Shown: one piece after another, positions 1-8,938 of the stretch | Numbering within the stretch: position 1 is the stretch's first letter | Layout: the number at the start of each line of letters is the position of its first letter | Assembly (NCBI RefSeq): GCF_002860345.1 | Contig: NZ_NMYC01000001.1 | Location: forward strand, 248,001 to 312,000 | Reading direction: 5' to 3' | Origin: Bifidobacterium anseris | GTDB taxonomy: Bacteria; Actinomycetota; Actinomycetes; Actinomycetales; Bifidobacteriaceae | DNA length: 64,000 nt | Notes under the pieces: model-generated | What the model was told of the DNA's origin: nothing | The model's input: the letters and a program-made list of their open reading frames with translations, nothing else | Databases searched by the model: none | Made by a program: the position numbers and the translations under genes

Positions 1-683
1 ACCTCGACATGAACGAGTTCCAGCATCTGCTGTATCTGGCCAACTACAACGTGCAGAACAACAAGAACCTGCAGCCGCTCGGCGGCGTGGCGATCTACCC
101 GCTCGGCGTCTACTCCTCCTTCGACAAGGACGGCAAGCCGAAGTACACCGACATCAAGGATCTGCCGGCCGGCTCGACGGTCGCGATTCCGAACGACGAG
201 ACGAACCAGGCGCGCGCGATCGGCGTGCTCAAGGCCGCCGGCGTCGTCACGCTCAAGGGCGACTGGACGGCGTTCACGATTCCGCAGGACATCGACGAGG
301 CGAAATCGAAGGTCAAGGTCGTGCCGATGAAGGCCGAGCAGATCGCAAACACACTCAAGTCGGGCGGCGACGACCTGTCCGCCGGCGTCATCAACAACGA
401 CTACGTCGCCGACGCCGGCCTCGACCCGACCGACGCGATCTACCATGACGACGCAGAATCTGAGGAGTCGCGCCCCTACATCAACATCTTCGCCGTGCGA
501 GCCGACGACGTGGACAACGCCGTGTACCGCAAGTGCGTCGAGATCTACCAGACGAAGCCGGTGCTCGACGCGCTGCAGGAGGAGTCGGCAGGCACCGCCG
601 TGTTCGCAGACAAGTTCTCGCAGACCGAACTGGCGAAGTACCTGACCGACATCGAATCGGACATCCGCGCGAGCGGCAAGTGA
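1..683 (+). CDS. metQ: MetQ/NlpA-family methionine-binding lipoprotein, 5' truncated
   Basis: This is the C-terminal part (about 226 residues) of a substrate-binding protein of the NlpA/MetQ family; the signal peptide and N-terminus lie outside the window. The frame is already open at base 3, so the ATG at 9 is internal. The segment LDMNEFQHLLYLANYN matches the family position where MetQ proteins read D-x-N-x-FQH-x-x-YL. The later segments IPNDETNQARA and VINNDYVADAGL are also typical: the N-D/N motif binds the amino acid. In the known system MetQ passes methionine to the MetNI importer, which is encoded directly downstream. The 155-base gap and a candidate promoter before metN suggest metN can also be transcribed on its own. 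Confidence 0.9.
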   Translation, partial: LDMNEFQHLLYLANYNVQNNKNLQPLGGVAIYPLGVYSSFDKDGKPKYTDIKDLPAGSTVAIPNDETNQARAIGVLKAAGVVTLKGDWTAFTIPQDIDEAKSKVKVVPMKAEQIANTLKSGGDDLSAGVINNDYVADAGLDPTDAIYHDDAESEESRPYINIFAVRADDVDNAVYRKCVEIYQTKPVLDALQEESAGTAVFADKFSQTELAKYLTDIESDIRASGK

Positions 684-745
684 GCCCTTCGCCGCACACG
701 GCGCGCCGCCACGGGGCAACGCGCACGATGAGCCGCCCGTGCCGC

Positions 746-751
746 TACAAT
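746..751 (+). promoter_or_regulatory. Candidate -10 box upstream of metN
   Basis: TACAAT followed by GG lies 88 bases before the metN start. No clear -35 is seen. It would give a leader of about 80 bases. Confidence 0.4.
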
Positions 752-838
752 GGCGGCCGGCGGCTTTCTCTCGCATTCGGCGCGATGCGCGGGCGACGGG
801 GGAGAGGCGGGGCAAATCAAGGAGACAAAGGCGACACA

Positions 839-2104
839 ATGACGCAAGGCAAGGAACCCATCATCGTCTTCGACCATGTGGTCAAGGAGTTCAGGCAGCG
901 CGGCGCGAAGAAGACGATGCGCGCCGTCGACGACGTCTCGCTGAGCATCGACGAAGGCGACATTTTCGGCATCATCGGCTATTCGGGCGCCGGCAAGTCG
1001 ACGCTTGTGCGCATGATCAACGCACTCGAGCAGCCGACGAGCGGCACCGTCACCGTCATGGGCCACGACGTGTCGCATATGGGCGAGGGCAGGCTGCGGC
1101 CGGTGCGCCAGAAGATCGGCATGATCTTCCAGCAGTTCAATCTGTTCTCGCAGAAGACGGTCGCGCAGAACATCGCCTATCCGCTGAAGCTCGACCATTG
1201 GCGCAAGGACTATCAGGACAAGCGCGTCCGCGAGCTGCTCGAGTTCGTAGGCCTGTCCGAACATGCGAACAAGTACCCGTCGCAGCTGTCGGGCGGCCAG
1301 AAGCAGCGCGTCGGCATCGCGCGCGCCCTGGCGACGAACCCGAAGATCCTGCTTGCCGACGAGGCGACGAGCGCGCTCGACCCGGAGACGACGACCGAGG
1401 TGCTCCAGCTGCTCGAACGCGTCAACCGTCAGCTCGGCATCACGATCGTGCTCATCACGCATCAGATGAACGTCGTGCAGCAGATCGCCAACCGCGTCGC
1501 TGTCATGAGCGCCGGCCGCGTCGTCGAACAGGGCGATGTCTACGACGTCTTCGCCGCGCCGAAGCAGCCGGTCACGAAGCGCTTCATCGCCACGGCGATG
1601 GACGGCCTGCCCGACCCGGCGCGCATCGCCGTCATGCGCGAGCAGTGGCCGGGACGTCTCGTCACCGTCGTCGTGCGTCAGCGCGACATCGTCGACGCCG
1701 ACGGCAACGTGCTCGTGCCCGCCTCCGGACAGGACATCTCCGAACTCATCGCCCGCCACGGCATCAGCAGCGGCCTGCTGTACGGCGGCATCGACACCGT
1801 GCAGGACATCGCGATCGGCGCGATGACCTACGAGTTCACCGGCGACGAGGCGCGGATCGACGCCTTCCTCGACGACCTGCGCCGCCACAGCGACATCGTC
1901 GACTTCGGCACGAAGGCACATCCGGTCGATTACGACACGGCCGTCGAACGCGCCCGCATCGCGCTCGGCCCCGACGAGGCGACAGCCACGTCGACGCCCA
2001 CGCTCGACGACGATCTCGAAATGATCGAACAGAACGACGACGTCGTCGACATGACGCCCACGACCCCGCGGGAACGCAAGGCCGCACGAAAGGAACGTGA
2101 CTGA
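839..2104 (+). CDS. metN: Methionine ABC transporter ATP-binding protein MetN
   Basis: ATPase of the MetNIQ importer, 421 residues. The Walker A motif GYSGAGKST is at about residues 47-55, the Q-loop reads IFQQFNLF, the signature is LSGGQKQR near 150, and Walker B is ILLADEATSALD. After the ATPase domain (to about 250) there is a C-terminal NIL-type regulatory domain, which in E. coli MetN binds methionine and shuts the transporter off. The last 50 residues are an acidic then basic tail not needed for the family. The ATG at 839 is preceded by AAGGAG about 14 bases upstream, so spacing is long, but the sequence from MTQGKEP aligns with the family start. The stop codon overlaps the metI start (TGATG). 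Confidence 0.93.
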   Translation: MTQGKEPIIVFDHVVKEFRQRGAKKTMRAVDDVSLSIDEGDIFGIIGYSGAGKSTLVRMINALEQPTSGTVTVMGHDVSHMGEGRLRPVRQKIGMIFQQFNLFSQKTVAQNIAYPLKLDHWRKDYQDKRVRELLEFVGLSEHANKYPSQLSGGQKQRVGIARALATNPKILLADEATSALDPETTTEVLQLLERVNRQLGITIVLITHQMNVVQQIANRVAVMSAGRVVEQGDVYDVFAAPKQPVTKRFIATAMDGLPDPARIAVMREQWPGRLVTVVVRQRDIVDADGNVLVPASGQDISELIARHGISSGLLYGGIDTVQDIAIGAMTYEFTGDEARIDAFLDDLRRHSDIVDFGTKAHPVDYDTAVERARIALGPDEATATSTPTLDDDLEMIEQNDDVVDMTPTTPRERKAARKERD

Positions 2105-2823
2105 TGTACACCCTCGCATCCGCATCCGCATCCGCATTCGCCCCCGCCGCGACGCTCGCGAGCCGCAGCGACTGGAGCGTCCTCAAGCCGCTGCTCGCGC
2201 AGTCGGTCGTCCAGACGCTGCAGATGGTGCTCATCACAATCGTCATCGGCGGCGTGCTCGGCCTCGTGCTCGGCGTCATCCTCTACGGCACGCGCCCGGG
2301 CAACCTCTTCGAGAACCGCGTCGTCTATCGCGTGCTCGACATCCTCGTCAACATCGTGCGTCCGATTCCGTTCATCATCTTCCTCGCCGCGATGCAGCCG
2401 CTGACCGTCAAGGTCGTCGGCACGTCAATCGGCACGACGGCGGCGATCTTCCCGATGTGCATCATGTGCACCTTCGCGACGTCGCGCCTCGTCGAGCAGA
2501 ACCTCGTGCCGGTCGACCACGGCGTCATCGAAGCGGCGCGCGCGATGGGCGCGTCGAAGTTCACGATCATCCGCACCGTGCTCATCCCCGAGGCGCTCGC
2601 GCCGCTCATCCTCGCCTACGCGTTCCTGTTCATCGGCGTGCTCGACATGTCCGCGATGGCCGGCTACATCGGCGGCGGCGGCCTGGGCAACTTCGCGATC
2701 GCGTACGGCTACCAGAAGTTCGACCAGACCGTCACCTGGACGGCCGTCATCATCATGATCGTGCTCGTGCAGGTCGTGCAGGCCATCGCGAACGCGATCG
2801 CCAAGCGGCTGCTGCGCCGCTGA
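2104..2823 (+). CDS. metI: Methionine ABC transporter permease MetI
   Basis: Membrane subunit of the methionine importer, 239 residues, slightly longer than the usual 215-220. Five hydrophobic segments are visible. The binding-protein-dependent permease signature EAARAMGASKFTIIRTVLIP, the coupling-helix region that contacts MetN, is at about residues 140-160. The start overlaps the metN stop by one base, so the two are translationally coupled. The first 20 residues (ASASASAF...) come from a GCATCC hexamer repeat and are not part of the family; a shorter native N-terminus is possible, but no better-placed start codon is seen. Confidence 0.93.
   Translation: MYTLASASASAFAPAATLASRSDWSVLKPLLAQSVVQTLQMVLITIVIGGVLGLVLGVILYGTRPGNLFENRVVYRVLDILVNIVRPIPFIIFLAAMQPLTVKVVGTSIGTTAAIFPMCIMCTFATSRLVEQNLVPVDHGVIEAARAMGASKFTIIRTVLIPEALAPLILAYAFLFIGVLDMSAMAGYIGGGGLGNFAIAYGYQKFDQTVTWTAVIIMIVLVQVVQAIANAIAKRLLRR
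2116..2139 (+). repeat. GCATCC hexanucleotide repeat at the metI start
   Basis: Three perfect copies of GCATCC (2116-2133) plus one GCATTC, within codons 5-12 of metI. Slippage by one unit would keep the frame. Confidence 0.8.
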
Positions 2824-2889
2824 GCGACGGCGTAGCCGGGGAAGGCCAAACGCAGCAGAGAAGAACAAACAACAGGGAAGAAGGCAATC

Positions 2890-4044
2890 ATGGCCGTGAG
2901 CATCGAACTGAGCGACGAACTGCGCGCGATCCGCCACCATCTGCACCGCCATCCGGAACGTTCCTTCGAGGAACGCGAGACGAGCGCATATCTGCGCTCC
3001 GTGCTCGCCGCGCACGGCGTCGAACTGCTCGACGACCCGATGCCGACCGGCGTCGTCGCGCGCATCGAGGGCGCGCACGATGGACCGGTCGTCGGCCTGC
3101 GCGCCGACATCGACGGCCTGCCGGTGCGCGAGGATTCGGGACTCGACTTCGCGTCCGTCAACGACGGCGTCATGCACGCCTGCGGTCACGACCTGCACAT
3201 GGCGAGCCTGCTCGGCGCCGTGTTCTGGCTCAACGCGCACCGCGACCTCATCCACGGCACGCTGCGCGTCATCTTCCAGCCGGCCGAGGAGCTCGGACGC
3301 GGCGCACGCGCCGTCATCGACGCCGGGCTCGCCGACGGTCTCGACGCGATCATCGGCACGCACAACAACCCGAACTACGCGCCCGGCGTCCTCGCCGCCG
3401 GCGCGCAGCCGATGATGGCCGGCTGCGTGCGCTTCCGCGTCGACCTGCACGCCGACGGCGCGCACGGCGGCTACCCGCACAAGGGCACCGGCCCGTTCGA
3501 GGCGATGAGTTCGATGATTCTCGCGCTGCAGACGATCGTCAGCCGCAACGTCTCGCCGTTCCACCCGCTCGTCGTCTCGGTGACCGAGGTGCACGGCGGC
3601 GACGTGTGGAACGTCATTCCCGCCGAAGCCGGATTCCAGGGCACCGCCCGCTACTTCCACCGCGAGGACGGCGACCTCGCCGCCCGCCGTTTCAAGCAGA
3701 TCGTCATGTCGACGGCCGCGGCCTACGGTATCCGCGCCGACATCGAATGGGACGACTTCCAGGCCCCGCTTGTGTGCGACCCCGACCTGATCGCGCCGGT
3801 CGCCGCCGCGATCGGCGCCTACGCCGAGGCCGCGCCGATCATGCCGTCGATGGCGGGGGAGGACTTCGCCGAATACGCCGAGGTGACACGCCTCGTCTTC
3901 GCCTTCGTCGGCTCGAATGGCACGCCCGGCTGCGCCGACTGGCACAGCCCGCGCTTCGTCGGCTTCGACGAGACCGTGAAGACCGGCGCCGAGTTCTACG
4001 CGAACGCCGCGCTCGAGACGCTGCATACGCTCGCGAACGAATAG
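2890..4044 (+). CDS. M20D-family amidohydrolase (N-acyl amino acid / hippurate hydrolase type)
   Basis: Zinc-dependent amidohydrolase of peptidase family M20, subfamily D, 384 residues, the normal length. Visible metal and catalytic motifs are MHACGHDLHMA (about 95-105), FQPAEELGRGAR (catalytic Glu pair, about 133-140), GTHNNPNY and the C-terminal DWHSPRF. The central dimerisation domain carries DGAHGGYPHKG. Members cleave N-acyl or N-acetyl amino acids, or indole-3-acetyl conjugates; the substrate cannot be read from sequence. The start ATG follows AGGGAAGAAGG closely. It lies 66 bases after metI in the same direction, so it may release methionine or another amino acid from an imported N-acyl form; that link is inference. 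Confidence 0.88.
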   Translation: MAVSIELSDELRAIRHHLHRHPERSFEERETSAYLRSVLAAHGVELLDDPMPTGVVARIEGAHDGPVVGLRADIDGLPVREDSGLDFASVNDGVMHACGHDLHMASLLGAVFWLNAHRDLIHGTLRVIFQPAEELGRGARAVIDAGLADGLDAIIGTHNNPNYAPGVLAAGAQPMMAGCVRFRVDLHADGAHGGYPHKGTGPFEAMSSMILALQTIVSRNVSPFHPLVVSVTEVHGGDVWNVIPAEAGFQGTARYFHREDGDLAARRFKQIVMSTAAAYGIRADIEWDDFQAPLVCDPDLIAPVAAAIGAYAEAAPIMPSMAGEDFAEYAEVTRLVFAFVGSNGTPGCADWHSPRFVGFDETVKTGAEFYANAALETLHTLANE

Positions 4045-4072
4045 GAAGGCGCGCGGCGCAACACCTGGGCGC

Positions 4073-4078
4073 TACACT
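4073..4078 (+). promoter_or_regulatory. Candidate -10 box of nadE, leaderless
   Basis: TACACT ends 8 bases before the nadE ATG at 4087. This spacing puts the transcription start at or next to the A of ATG. No ribosome binding site is present between. Confidence 0.55.
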
Positions 4079-4086
4079 TGGTGGGC

Positions 4087-5784
4087 ATGAGCACACTACG
4101 TTTCGCACTCGCGCAGATCGACACCTGCGTCGGAGATCTCGACGGCAACGCCCGCAAGGTCCTCACGTTCACCCGGCGCGCCAAGGAGGGCGGCGCCGAC
4201 GTCGTCATCTTCCCGGAGATGACGCTCACCGGCTACCCGATCGAGGACCTCGCGCTGCGCGCGACCTTCCGCAAGGCCGCCTGGGAAACCGCCGACCGGC
4301 TCGCCGCCGCGCTTGGCGACGAAGGCCTGGGCGAGCTGTATGTCGTCGCCGGCACGATCGGCACCGACCACGCCAACGGCAAGCCGCGCAACCGTCTCGT
4401 CGTCCTGCACGACGGACGCGTCTGGGCGGGCTACGACAAGCACTTCCTGCCCAACTACGGCGTCTTCGACGAATTCCGCATCTTCTCGTCCGGCGAGCGC
4501 GCCGTCGTGCTCGACATCGCCGACGCACGCGTCGGCGTCGCGATCTGCGAGGACATCTGGCAGGACGGCGGCCCCGTCGCCGAACTCGCACGCCTCGGCA
4601 TCGACCTGCTGCTGACGATCAACGGCTCGCCGTACGAGGAAGGCAAGACGCACACGCGCCTCGAGCTGGGAGCGCGGCGCGCGGCCGAGGTCGGCGCGCC
4701 GATGATCTACGTCAACCAGGTCGGCGGTCAGGACGACCTCGTCTTCGACGGCGGCAGCTTCGTCGTCGACGTCGACGGCACGCTGCTCGAACGCTCGCCG
4801 ATGTTCGTCGAGGACCTCGCGTACTTCGACCTCGACACGCAGGCCGACCGCCAGCGGCCGACGACGATCGCCGCGCCGCTCGACGAGGACGAGGAGGTCT
4901 ACACGGCCTGCGTGCTCGGCCTCAAGGACTACATGGCCAAGAACGGCTTCACGACGGTCACGCTCGGCCTGTCCGGAGGCATCGACTCGGCGCTCGTCGC
5001 CGCGATGGCCGCCGACGCCGCCGGCGGCGAGGCCGTGTACGGCATCTCGATGCCGAGCATGTACTCGTCGGACGGGTCCAAGGACGACGCGGCCGACCTC
5101 GCCGCGAACCTCGGCGCCCACTACGACGTGCAGCCGATCGAACCGCTCTTCGACGCCTTCCAAAGCCAGCTGCAGCTGGAGGGCGTGGCCGCCGAGAACC
5201 TGCAGGCGCGCATCCGCGGCGTCATCGTCATGGCGTATTCGAACTCGAAGGGTGCGCTCGCGCTCGCCACCGGCAACAAATCCGAACTCGCCTGCGGCTA
5301 TTCGACGATCTACGGCGACGCCGTCGGCGGCTACGCGCCGATCAAGGACGTCTTTAAGACGAAAGTGTGGGCGCTCTCACGCTGGCGCAACCGCGCGGCC
5401 GCCGAGGGCATCGGCGTCGGCGGCCTGTGCATCGTCGGCAACGAGGAAGGCGACGCGGGCGTCATGCCGGCCGGCGGCGTCGTCATCCCGGTCCGCTCGA
5501 TCGAGAAGGCGCCGAGCGCCGAGCTGCGCCCCGGACAGAAGGACTCGGATTCGCTGCCGGAGTACGCGCTGCTCGACAAGGTCCTCGAAGCCTACATCGA
5601 ACGTGCGCACGGACGCGCCGACCTGCTCGCCGACGGCTTCGACGAGAAGACCGTGGACACGGTCATGCGTCTCGTCGACCGCGCCGAATGGAAGCGCCGC
5701 CAATACCCGCTCGGACCGAAGGTGAGCGCGCTCGCGTTCGGCCGCGACCGGCGTCTGCCGGTCACCGACAGGTTCCGCGAATAG
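4087..5784 (+). CDS. nadE: Glutamine-dependent NAD+ synthetase
   Basis: Last step of NAD synthesis: ATP-dependent amidation of nicotinic acid adenine dinucleotide, using ammonia from glutamine. The protein has 565 residues. The N-terminal carbon-nitrogen hydrolase (amidase) domain shows the Glu-Lys-Cys triad in PEMTLTGYP, DKHFLPNYGVFDE and VGVAICEDIW. The C-terminal synthetase domain starts near 285 and has the PP-loop LGLSGGIDSAL and the family motif GNKSELACGYSTIYGD. Upstream TTG (4078) and GTG (4081) codons are in frame, but the ATG at 4087 begins the family sequence MSTLRFALAQ. There is no Shine-Dalgarno; a -10 box 8 bases upstream argues for a leaderless mRNA. Confidence 0.95.
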   Translation: MSTLRFALAQIDTCVGDLDGNARKVLTFTRRAKEGGADVVIFPEMTLTGYPIEDLALRATFRKAAWETADRLAAALGDEGLGELYVVAGTIGTDHANGKPRNRLVVLHDGRVWAGYDKHFLPNYGVFDEFRIFSSGERAVVLDIADARVGVAICEDIWQDGGPVAELARLGIDLLLTINGSPYEEGKTHTRLELGARRAAEVGAPMIYVNQVGGQDDLVFDGGSFVVDVDGTLLERSPMFVEDLAYFDLDTQADRQRPTTIAAPLDEDEEVYTACVLGLKDYMAKNGFTTVTLGLSGGIDSALVAAMAADAAGGEAVYGISMPSMYSSDGSKDDAADLAANLGAHYDVQPIEPLFDAFQSQLQLEGVAAENLQARIRGVIVMAYSNSKGALALATGNKSELACGYSTIYGDAVGGYAPIKDVFKTKVWALSRWRNRAAAEGIGVGGLCIVGNEEGDAGVMPAGGVVIPVRSIEKAPSAELRPGQKDSDSLPEYALLDKVLEAYIERAHGRADLLADGFDEKTVDTVMRLVDRAEWKRRQYPLGPKVSALAFGRDRRLPVTDRFRE

Positions 5785-5805
5785 CGGACCCGCACGCCCC
5801 CGGCG

Positions 5806-5811
5806 TACAGT
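5806..5811 (+). promoter_or_regulatory. Candidate -10 box for the small SPOR-like gene
   Basis: TACAGT followed by GG, 22 bases after the nadE stop. It predicts a leader of about 100 bases. Confidence 0.4.
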
Positions 5812-5918
5812 GGTGAGCGCAACAGGCGTCTGCGGCGGCGCAATCGCGCAGCGGCAGAAATTGCATGGGACACGGCTCGGTCGGCACGCCGGCCGAACGC
5901 AATACAAGGAGCGAGAGC

Positions 5919-6116
5919 ATGAGCGAAGCGCAGCAGTGGTATTACAACACGGCGACCGGGCAGGTCGAGCTCGGTCCGCAGTCGCCGATGGAGCACCGCA
6001 TCGGGCCGTACCCGACGAAGCAGGCGGCGATGGACGCGCTCAAGACGGCGGCCGAACGCAACAAGCGCTGGGAAGACGAGGACCACGCGTGGAACAGCTG
6101 GGGCTCGTCGAAATGA
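5919..6116 (+). CDS. Small conserved protein, SPOR-like
   Basis: A 65-residue protein beginning MSEAQQWYYNTATGQVE. It is Trp/Tyr rich and acidic/basic, with no signal peptide or membrane segment. The arrangement WYYNTATGQVE...HRIGPYPTKQAAMDALKTAAERN resembles small actinobacterial proteins annotated as SPOR-domain or wrongly as methionine aminopeptidase: an aromatic strand, then GPY-x-T-x-x-A-A and an alanine-rich helix. The ATG at 5919 is chosen because AAGGAG lies 7 bases upstream; an in-frame ATG at 5865 lacks a site. The role is unknown. It appears to be a single-gene unit with its own promoter and a hairpin after it. Confidence 0.75.
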   Translation: MSEAQQWYYNTATGQVELGPQSPMEHRIGPYPTKQAAMDALKTAAERNKRWEDEDHAWNSWGSSK

Positions 6117-6137
6117 CGGGTCCCACGGGACGCTGAA

Positions 6138-6192
6138 GACGACGAAGGCCGTGCCGCTCGAACGGACGTCGATCGGCGCGGCCTTCGTCGTC
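6138..6192 (+). terminator. Hairpin after the SPOR-like gene
   Basis: Thirteen-base perfect arms, GACGACGAAGGCC (6138-6150) and its complement (6180-6192), with a 29-base loop and no U-run. Confidence 0.55.
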
Positions 6193-6292
6193 GATGAACG
6201 GAGTCGGTTATCGATACGCGGCATCGATCATCGATGAATGTGCACGCTCACATTGACGATGAGTGACGCGCATCACATGGAAAAACCGGGAA

Positions 6293-6308
6293 TGTGATCA
6301 AGGTCACG
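6293..6308 (+). promoter_or_regulatory. CRP/GlxR-like site upstream of pflB
   Basis: TGTGATCAAGGTCACG matches the TGTGA-N6-TCACA consensus of CRP-family regulators at 9 of 10 positions. It lies about 50 bases before the expected pflB transcription start. The binding protein in this organism is not known. Confidence 0.5.
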
Positions 6309-6319
6309 CGTGTGCGCAG

Positions 6320-6347
6320 CCGTTCGCCGATGACGAACGGTTATCAT
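6320..6347 (+). promoter_or_regulatory. pflB -10 box with overlapping palindrome
   Basis: TATCAT (6342-6347) is the best -10 candidate. Directly upstream is the inverted repeat CCGTTCG (6320-6326) / CGAACGG (6334-6340) with a 7-base centre, where the -35 should be. No -35 consensus is seen, as expected for an activated or repressed promoter. Confidence 0.45.
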
Positions 6348-6403
6348 GAAACAGGCAACGACACGAAGACGCGTCGCAACAGACCCCCCAAAAAGGAGTG
6401 AAT

Positions 6404-8779
6404 ATGGCAGCAGTTGAGGCAACCGCGGTCTCCCCGGAGGACATCAAGGAGCAGGCCTGGAAGGGCTTCGTTCCCGGCAACTGGGAGAAGGACATCGACG
6501 TCCGTGACTTCATCCAGAAGAACTACACGCCGTACGAGGGCGACGAGTCCTTCCTCGCGGACGCCACCGACAAGACGAAGCATCTGTGGCAGTACCTCGA
6601 CGACAACTATCTGGCCGTCGAGCGCAAGCAGCGCGTCTACGACGTCGACACCCAGACCCCGGCCGACATCGACGCGTTCCCGGCCGGCTACATCGATTCG
6701 CCGGAAGTCGACGACGTCATCGTCGGCCTGCAGACCGACGAGCCGTGCAAGCGCGCGATGATGCCGAACGGCGGCTGGCGCATGGTCGAGCAGGCGATCA
6801 AGGAAGCGGGCAAGGAGCCCGACCCGGCCGTCAAGGCAATCTTCACGAAGTACCGCAAGACCCACAACGACGGCGTCTTCGGCGTCTACACGAAGAACAT
6901 CAAGGTCGCGCGCCACAACAAGATCCTCACCGGCCTGCCGGACGCGTACGGTCGCGGCCGCATCATCGGCGACTACCGCCGCGTCGCGCTGTATGGCGTC
7001 GACACGCTGATCAAGTTCAAGCAGCGCGACAAGGACGCGATCCCGTACCGCAACGACTTCTCCGAGACCGAGATCGAGCACTGGATCCGCTACCGCGAGG
7101 AGCACGACGAGCAGATCAAGGCGCTCAAGAAGCTCATCAACCTGGGCAAGGAGTACGGTCTCGACCTCGCGCGTCCGGCGATGAACGCGAAGGAGGCCGT
7201 CCAGTGGACCTACATGGGCTACCTCGCCTCGGTCAAGAGCCAGGACGGCGCCGCGATGAGCTTCGGCCGCGTCTCCACATTCTTCGATTGCTACTTCGAG
7301 CGTGACCTGAAGAACGGCACGATCACCGAGCAGGACGCGCAGGAGATCATCGACAACCTCGTCATGAAGCTGCGCATCGTGCGCTTCCTGCGTACGAAGG
7401 ACTACGACGCGATCTTCTCCGGCGACCCGTACTGGGCGACCTGGTCGGACGGCGGCTTCGGCGACGACGGCCGCACGATGGTCACGAAGACGTCGTTCCG
7501 CCTGCTCAACACGCTCACGCTCGAGCATCTCGGACCCGGTCCGGAGCCGAACATCACGATCTTCTGGGATCCGAAGCTGCCGGAAGGCTACAAGGACTTC
7601 TGCGCGAAGATCTCGATCGACACCTCGGCTATCCAGTACGAGTCCGACAAGGAGATCCGCTCGCATTGGGGCGACGACGCCGCGATCGCATGCTGCGTCT
7701 CGCCGATGCGCGTCGGCAAGCAGATGCAGTTCTTCGCCGCGCGAGTCAACTCCGCGAAGGCGCTGCTGTACGCGATCAACGGCGGCCGCGATGAGATGAC
7801 CGGCATGCAGGTGATCGACAAGGGCATCATCGACCCGGTCCAGCCGGAGGCCGACGGCTCGCTCGACTTCGAGAAGGTCAAGGCGAACTACGAGAAGGCC
7901 CTCGAATGGCTTTCGGAGACTTACGTCGAGGCGCTCAACATCATCCACTACATGCATGATAAGTACGCCTACGAGTCGATCGAGATGGCGCTGCACGACC
8001 GCGAGGTCTACCGCACGCTCGGCTGCGGCATGTCCGGCCTGTCGATCGCGGCCGACTCGCTGTCTGCATGCAAGTACGCGAAGGTCTACCCGATCTACAA
8101 CAAGGACGCCAAGGACATGCCGGGCCACGAGTTCGAGTACGTCGAGGGCGCGGACGACGACCTCGTCGTCGGCTACCGCACCGAAGGCGAGTTCCCGCTC
8201 TACGGCAACGACGACGACCGCGCCGACGACCTCGCCAAGTGGGTCGTCTCGACGGTCATGGGTCAGGTCAAGCGCCTGCCGGTGTACCGCGGCGCCGTCC
8301 CGACGCAGTCGATCCTGACGATCACGTCGAACGTCGAATACGGCAAGAACACCGGTTCGTTCCCGTCCGGCCACGTCAAGGGCACGCCGTACGCGCCGGG
8401 CGCGAACCCGGAGAACGGCATGGACTCGCACGGCATGCTGCCGTCGATGTTCTCGGTCGGCAAGATCGACTACAACGACGCGCTCGATGGCATCTCGCTG
8501 ACGAACACGATCACGCCCGACGGCCTGGGCCGCGACGAGGACGAGCGCATCGCCAACCTCGTCGGCATCCTCGACGCCGGCAACGGCCACGGTCTGTACC
8601 ACGCGAACATCAATGTGCTACGCAAGGAACAGCTCGAGGACGCCGTCGAGCATCCGGAGAAGTACCCGCACCTGACCGTGCGCGTCTCCGGCTACGCCGT
8701 CAACTTCGTCAAGCTGACGAAGGAGCAGCAGCTCGACGTCATCTCCCGTACCTTCCATCAGGGAGCCGTGGAGGACTGA
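6404..8779 (+). CDS. pflB: Formate C-acetyltransferase (pyruvate formate-lyase)
   Basis: Glycyl-radical enzyme converting pyruvate and CoA to formate and acetyl-CoA without oxygen. It has 791 residues, the family's length. The active-site Cys-Cys pair is at 430-431 (ACCVSPM), and the radical glycine is Gly763 in RVSGYAVNF near the C-terminus. The start ATG at 6404 follows AAAAAGGAG with 6 bases spacing; an in-frame GTG at 6398 touches the binding site and is unlikely. In bifidobacteria this enzyme takes pyruvate from the fructose-6-phosphate shunt and gives extra ATP through acetate. The gene encoding its activase is immediately downstream, behind a hairpin. A CRP-like site and a palindrome precede the promoter. 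Confidence 0.97.
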   Translation: MAAVEATAVSPEDIKEQAWKGFVPGNWEKDIDVRDFIQKNYTPYEGDESFLADATDKTKHLWQYLDDNYLAVERKQRVYDVDTQTPADIDAFPAGYIDSPEVDDVIVGLQTDEPCKRAMMPNGGWRMVEQAIKEAGKEPDPAVKAIFTKYRKTHNDGVFGVYTKNIKVARHNKILTGLPDAYGRGRIIGDYRRVALYGVDTLIKFKQRDKDAIPYRNDFSETEIEHWIRYREEHDEQIKALKKLINLGKEYGLDLARPAMNAKEAVQWTYMGYLASVKSQDGAAMSFGRVSTFFDCYFERDLKNGTITEQDAQEIIDNLVMKLRIVRFLRTKDYDAIFSGDPYWATWSDGGFGDDGRTMVTKTSFRLLNTLTLEHLGPGPEPNITIFWDPKLPEGYKDFCAKISIDTSAIQYESDKEIRSHWGDDAAIACCVSPMRVGKQMQFFAARVNSAKALLYAINGGRDEMTGMQVIDKGIIDPVQPEADGSLDFEKVKANYEKALEWLSETYVEALNIIHYMHDKYAYESIEMALHDREVYRTLGCGMSGLSIAADSLSACKYAKVYPIYNKDAKDMPGHEFEYVEGADDDLVVGYRTEGEFPLYGNDDDRADDLAKWVVSTVMGQVKRLPVYRGAVPTQSILTITSNVEYGKNTGSFPSGHVKGTPYAPGANPENGMDSHGMLPSMFSVGKIDYNDALDGISLTNTITPDGLGRDEDERIANLVGILDAGNGHGLYHANINVLRKEQLEDAVEHPEKYPHLTVRVSGYAVNFVKLTKEQQLDVISRTFHQGAVED

Positions 8780-8837
8780 GCGCCGATGAGCGCACCGGCG
8801 GACCCGTCATAGGACGGCGGGTCGCCTGAGGACGACA

Positions 8838-8872
8838 GGCAAAGGGCGGGGTCGCGCACCCTGCCCTTTGCC
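8838..8872 (+). terminator. Hairpin between pflB and pflA
   Basis: GGCAAAGGGC (8838-8847) pairs with GCCCTTTGCC (8863-8872), with an inner GGGT/ACCC stem. It may attenuate read-through so that less activase than enzyme is made. Confidence 0.65.
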
Positions 8873-8938
8873 GTATCCGGCCGCCGACGCCGGCGGCATC
8901 GCACGACATCGAAGACGAATGGACGAATGGAGGAACCG

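Noticed and set aside
545-2137. A 530-residue minus-strand frame opposite metN
   Set aside because: No family resemblance, Arg/Ala/Asp-biased composition, and exactly antisense to a clear ABC ATPase.
2097-5357. A 1086-residue open frame on the plus strand across metI, the amidohydrolase and nadE
   Set aside because: It runs out of frame with three well-recognised genes and reads as Arg/Ala/Pro-rich low-complexity sequence; a GC-bias artefact.
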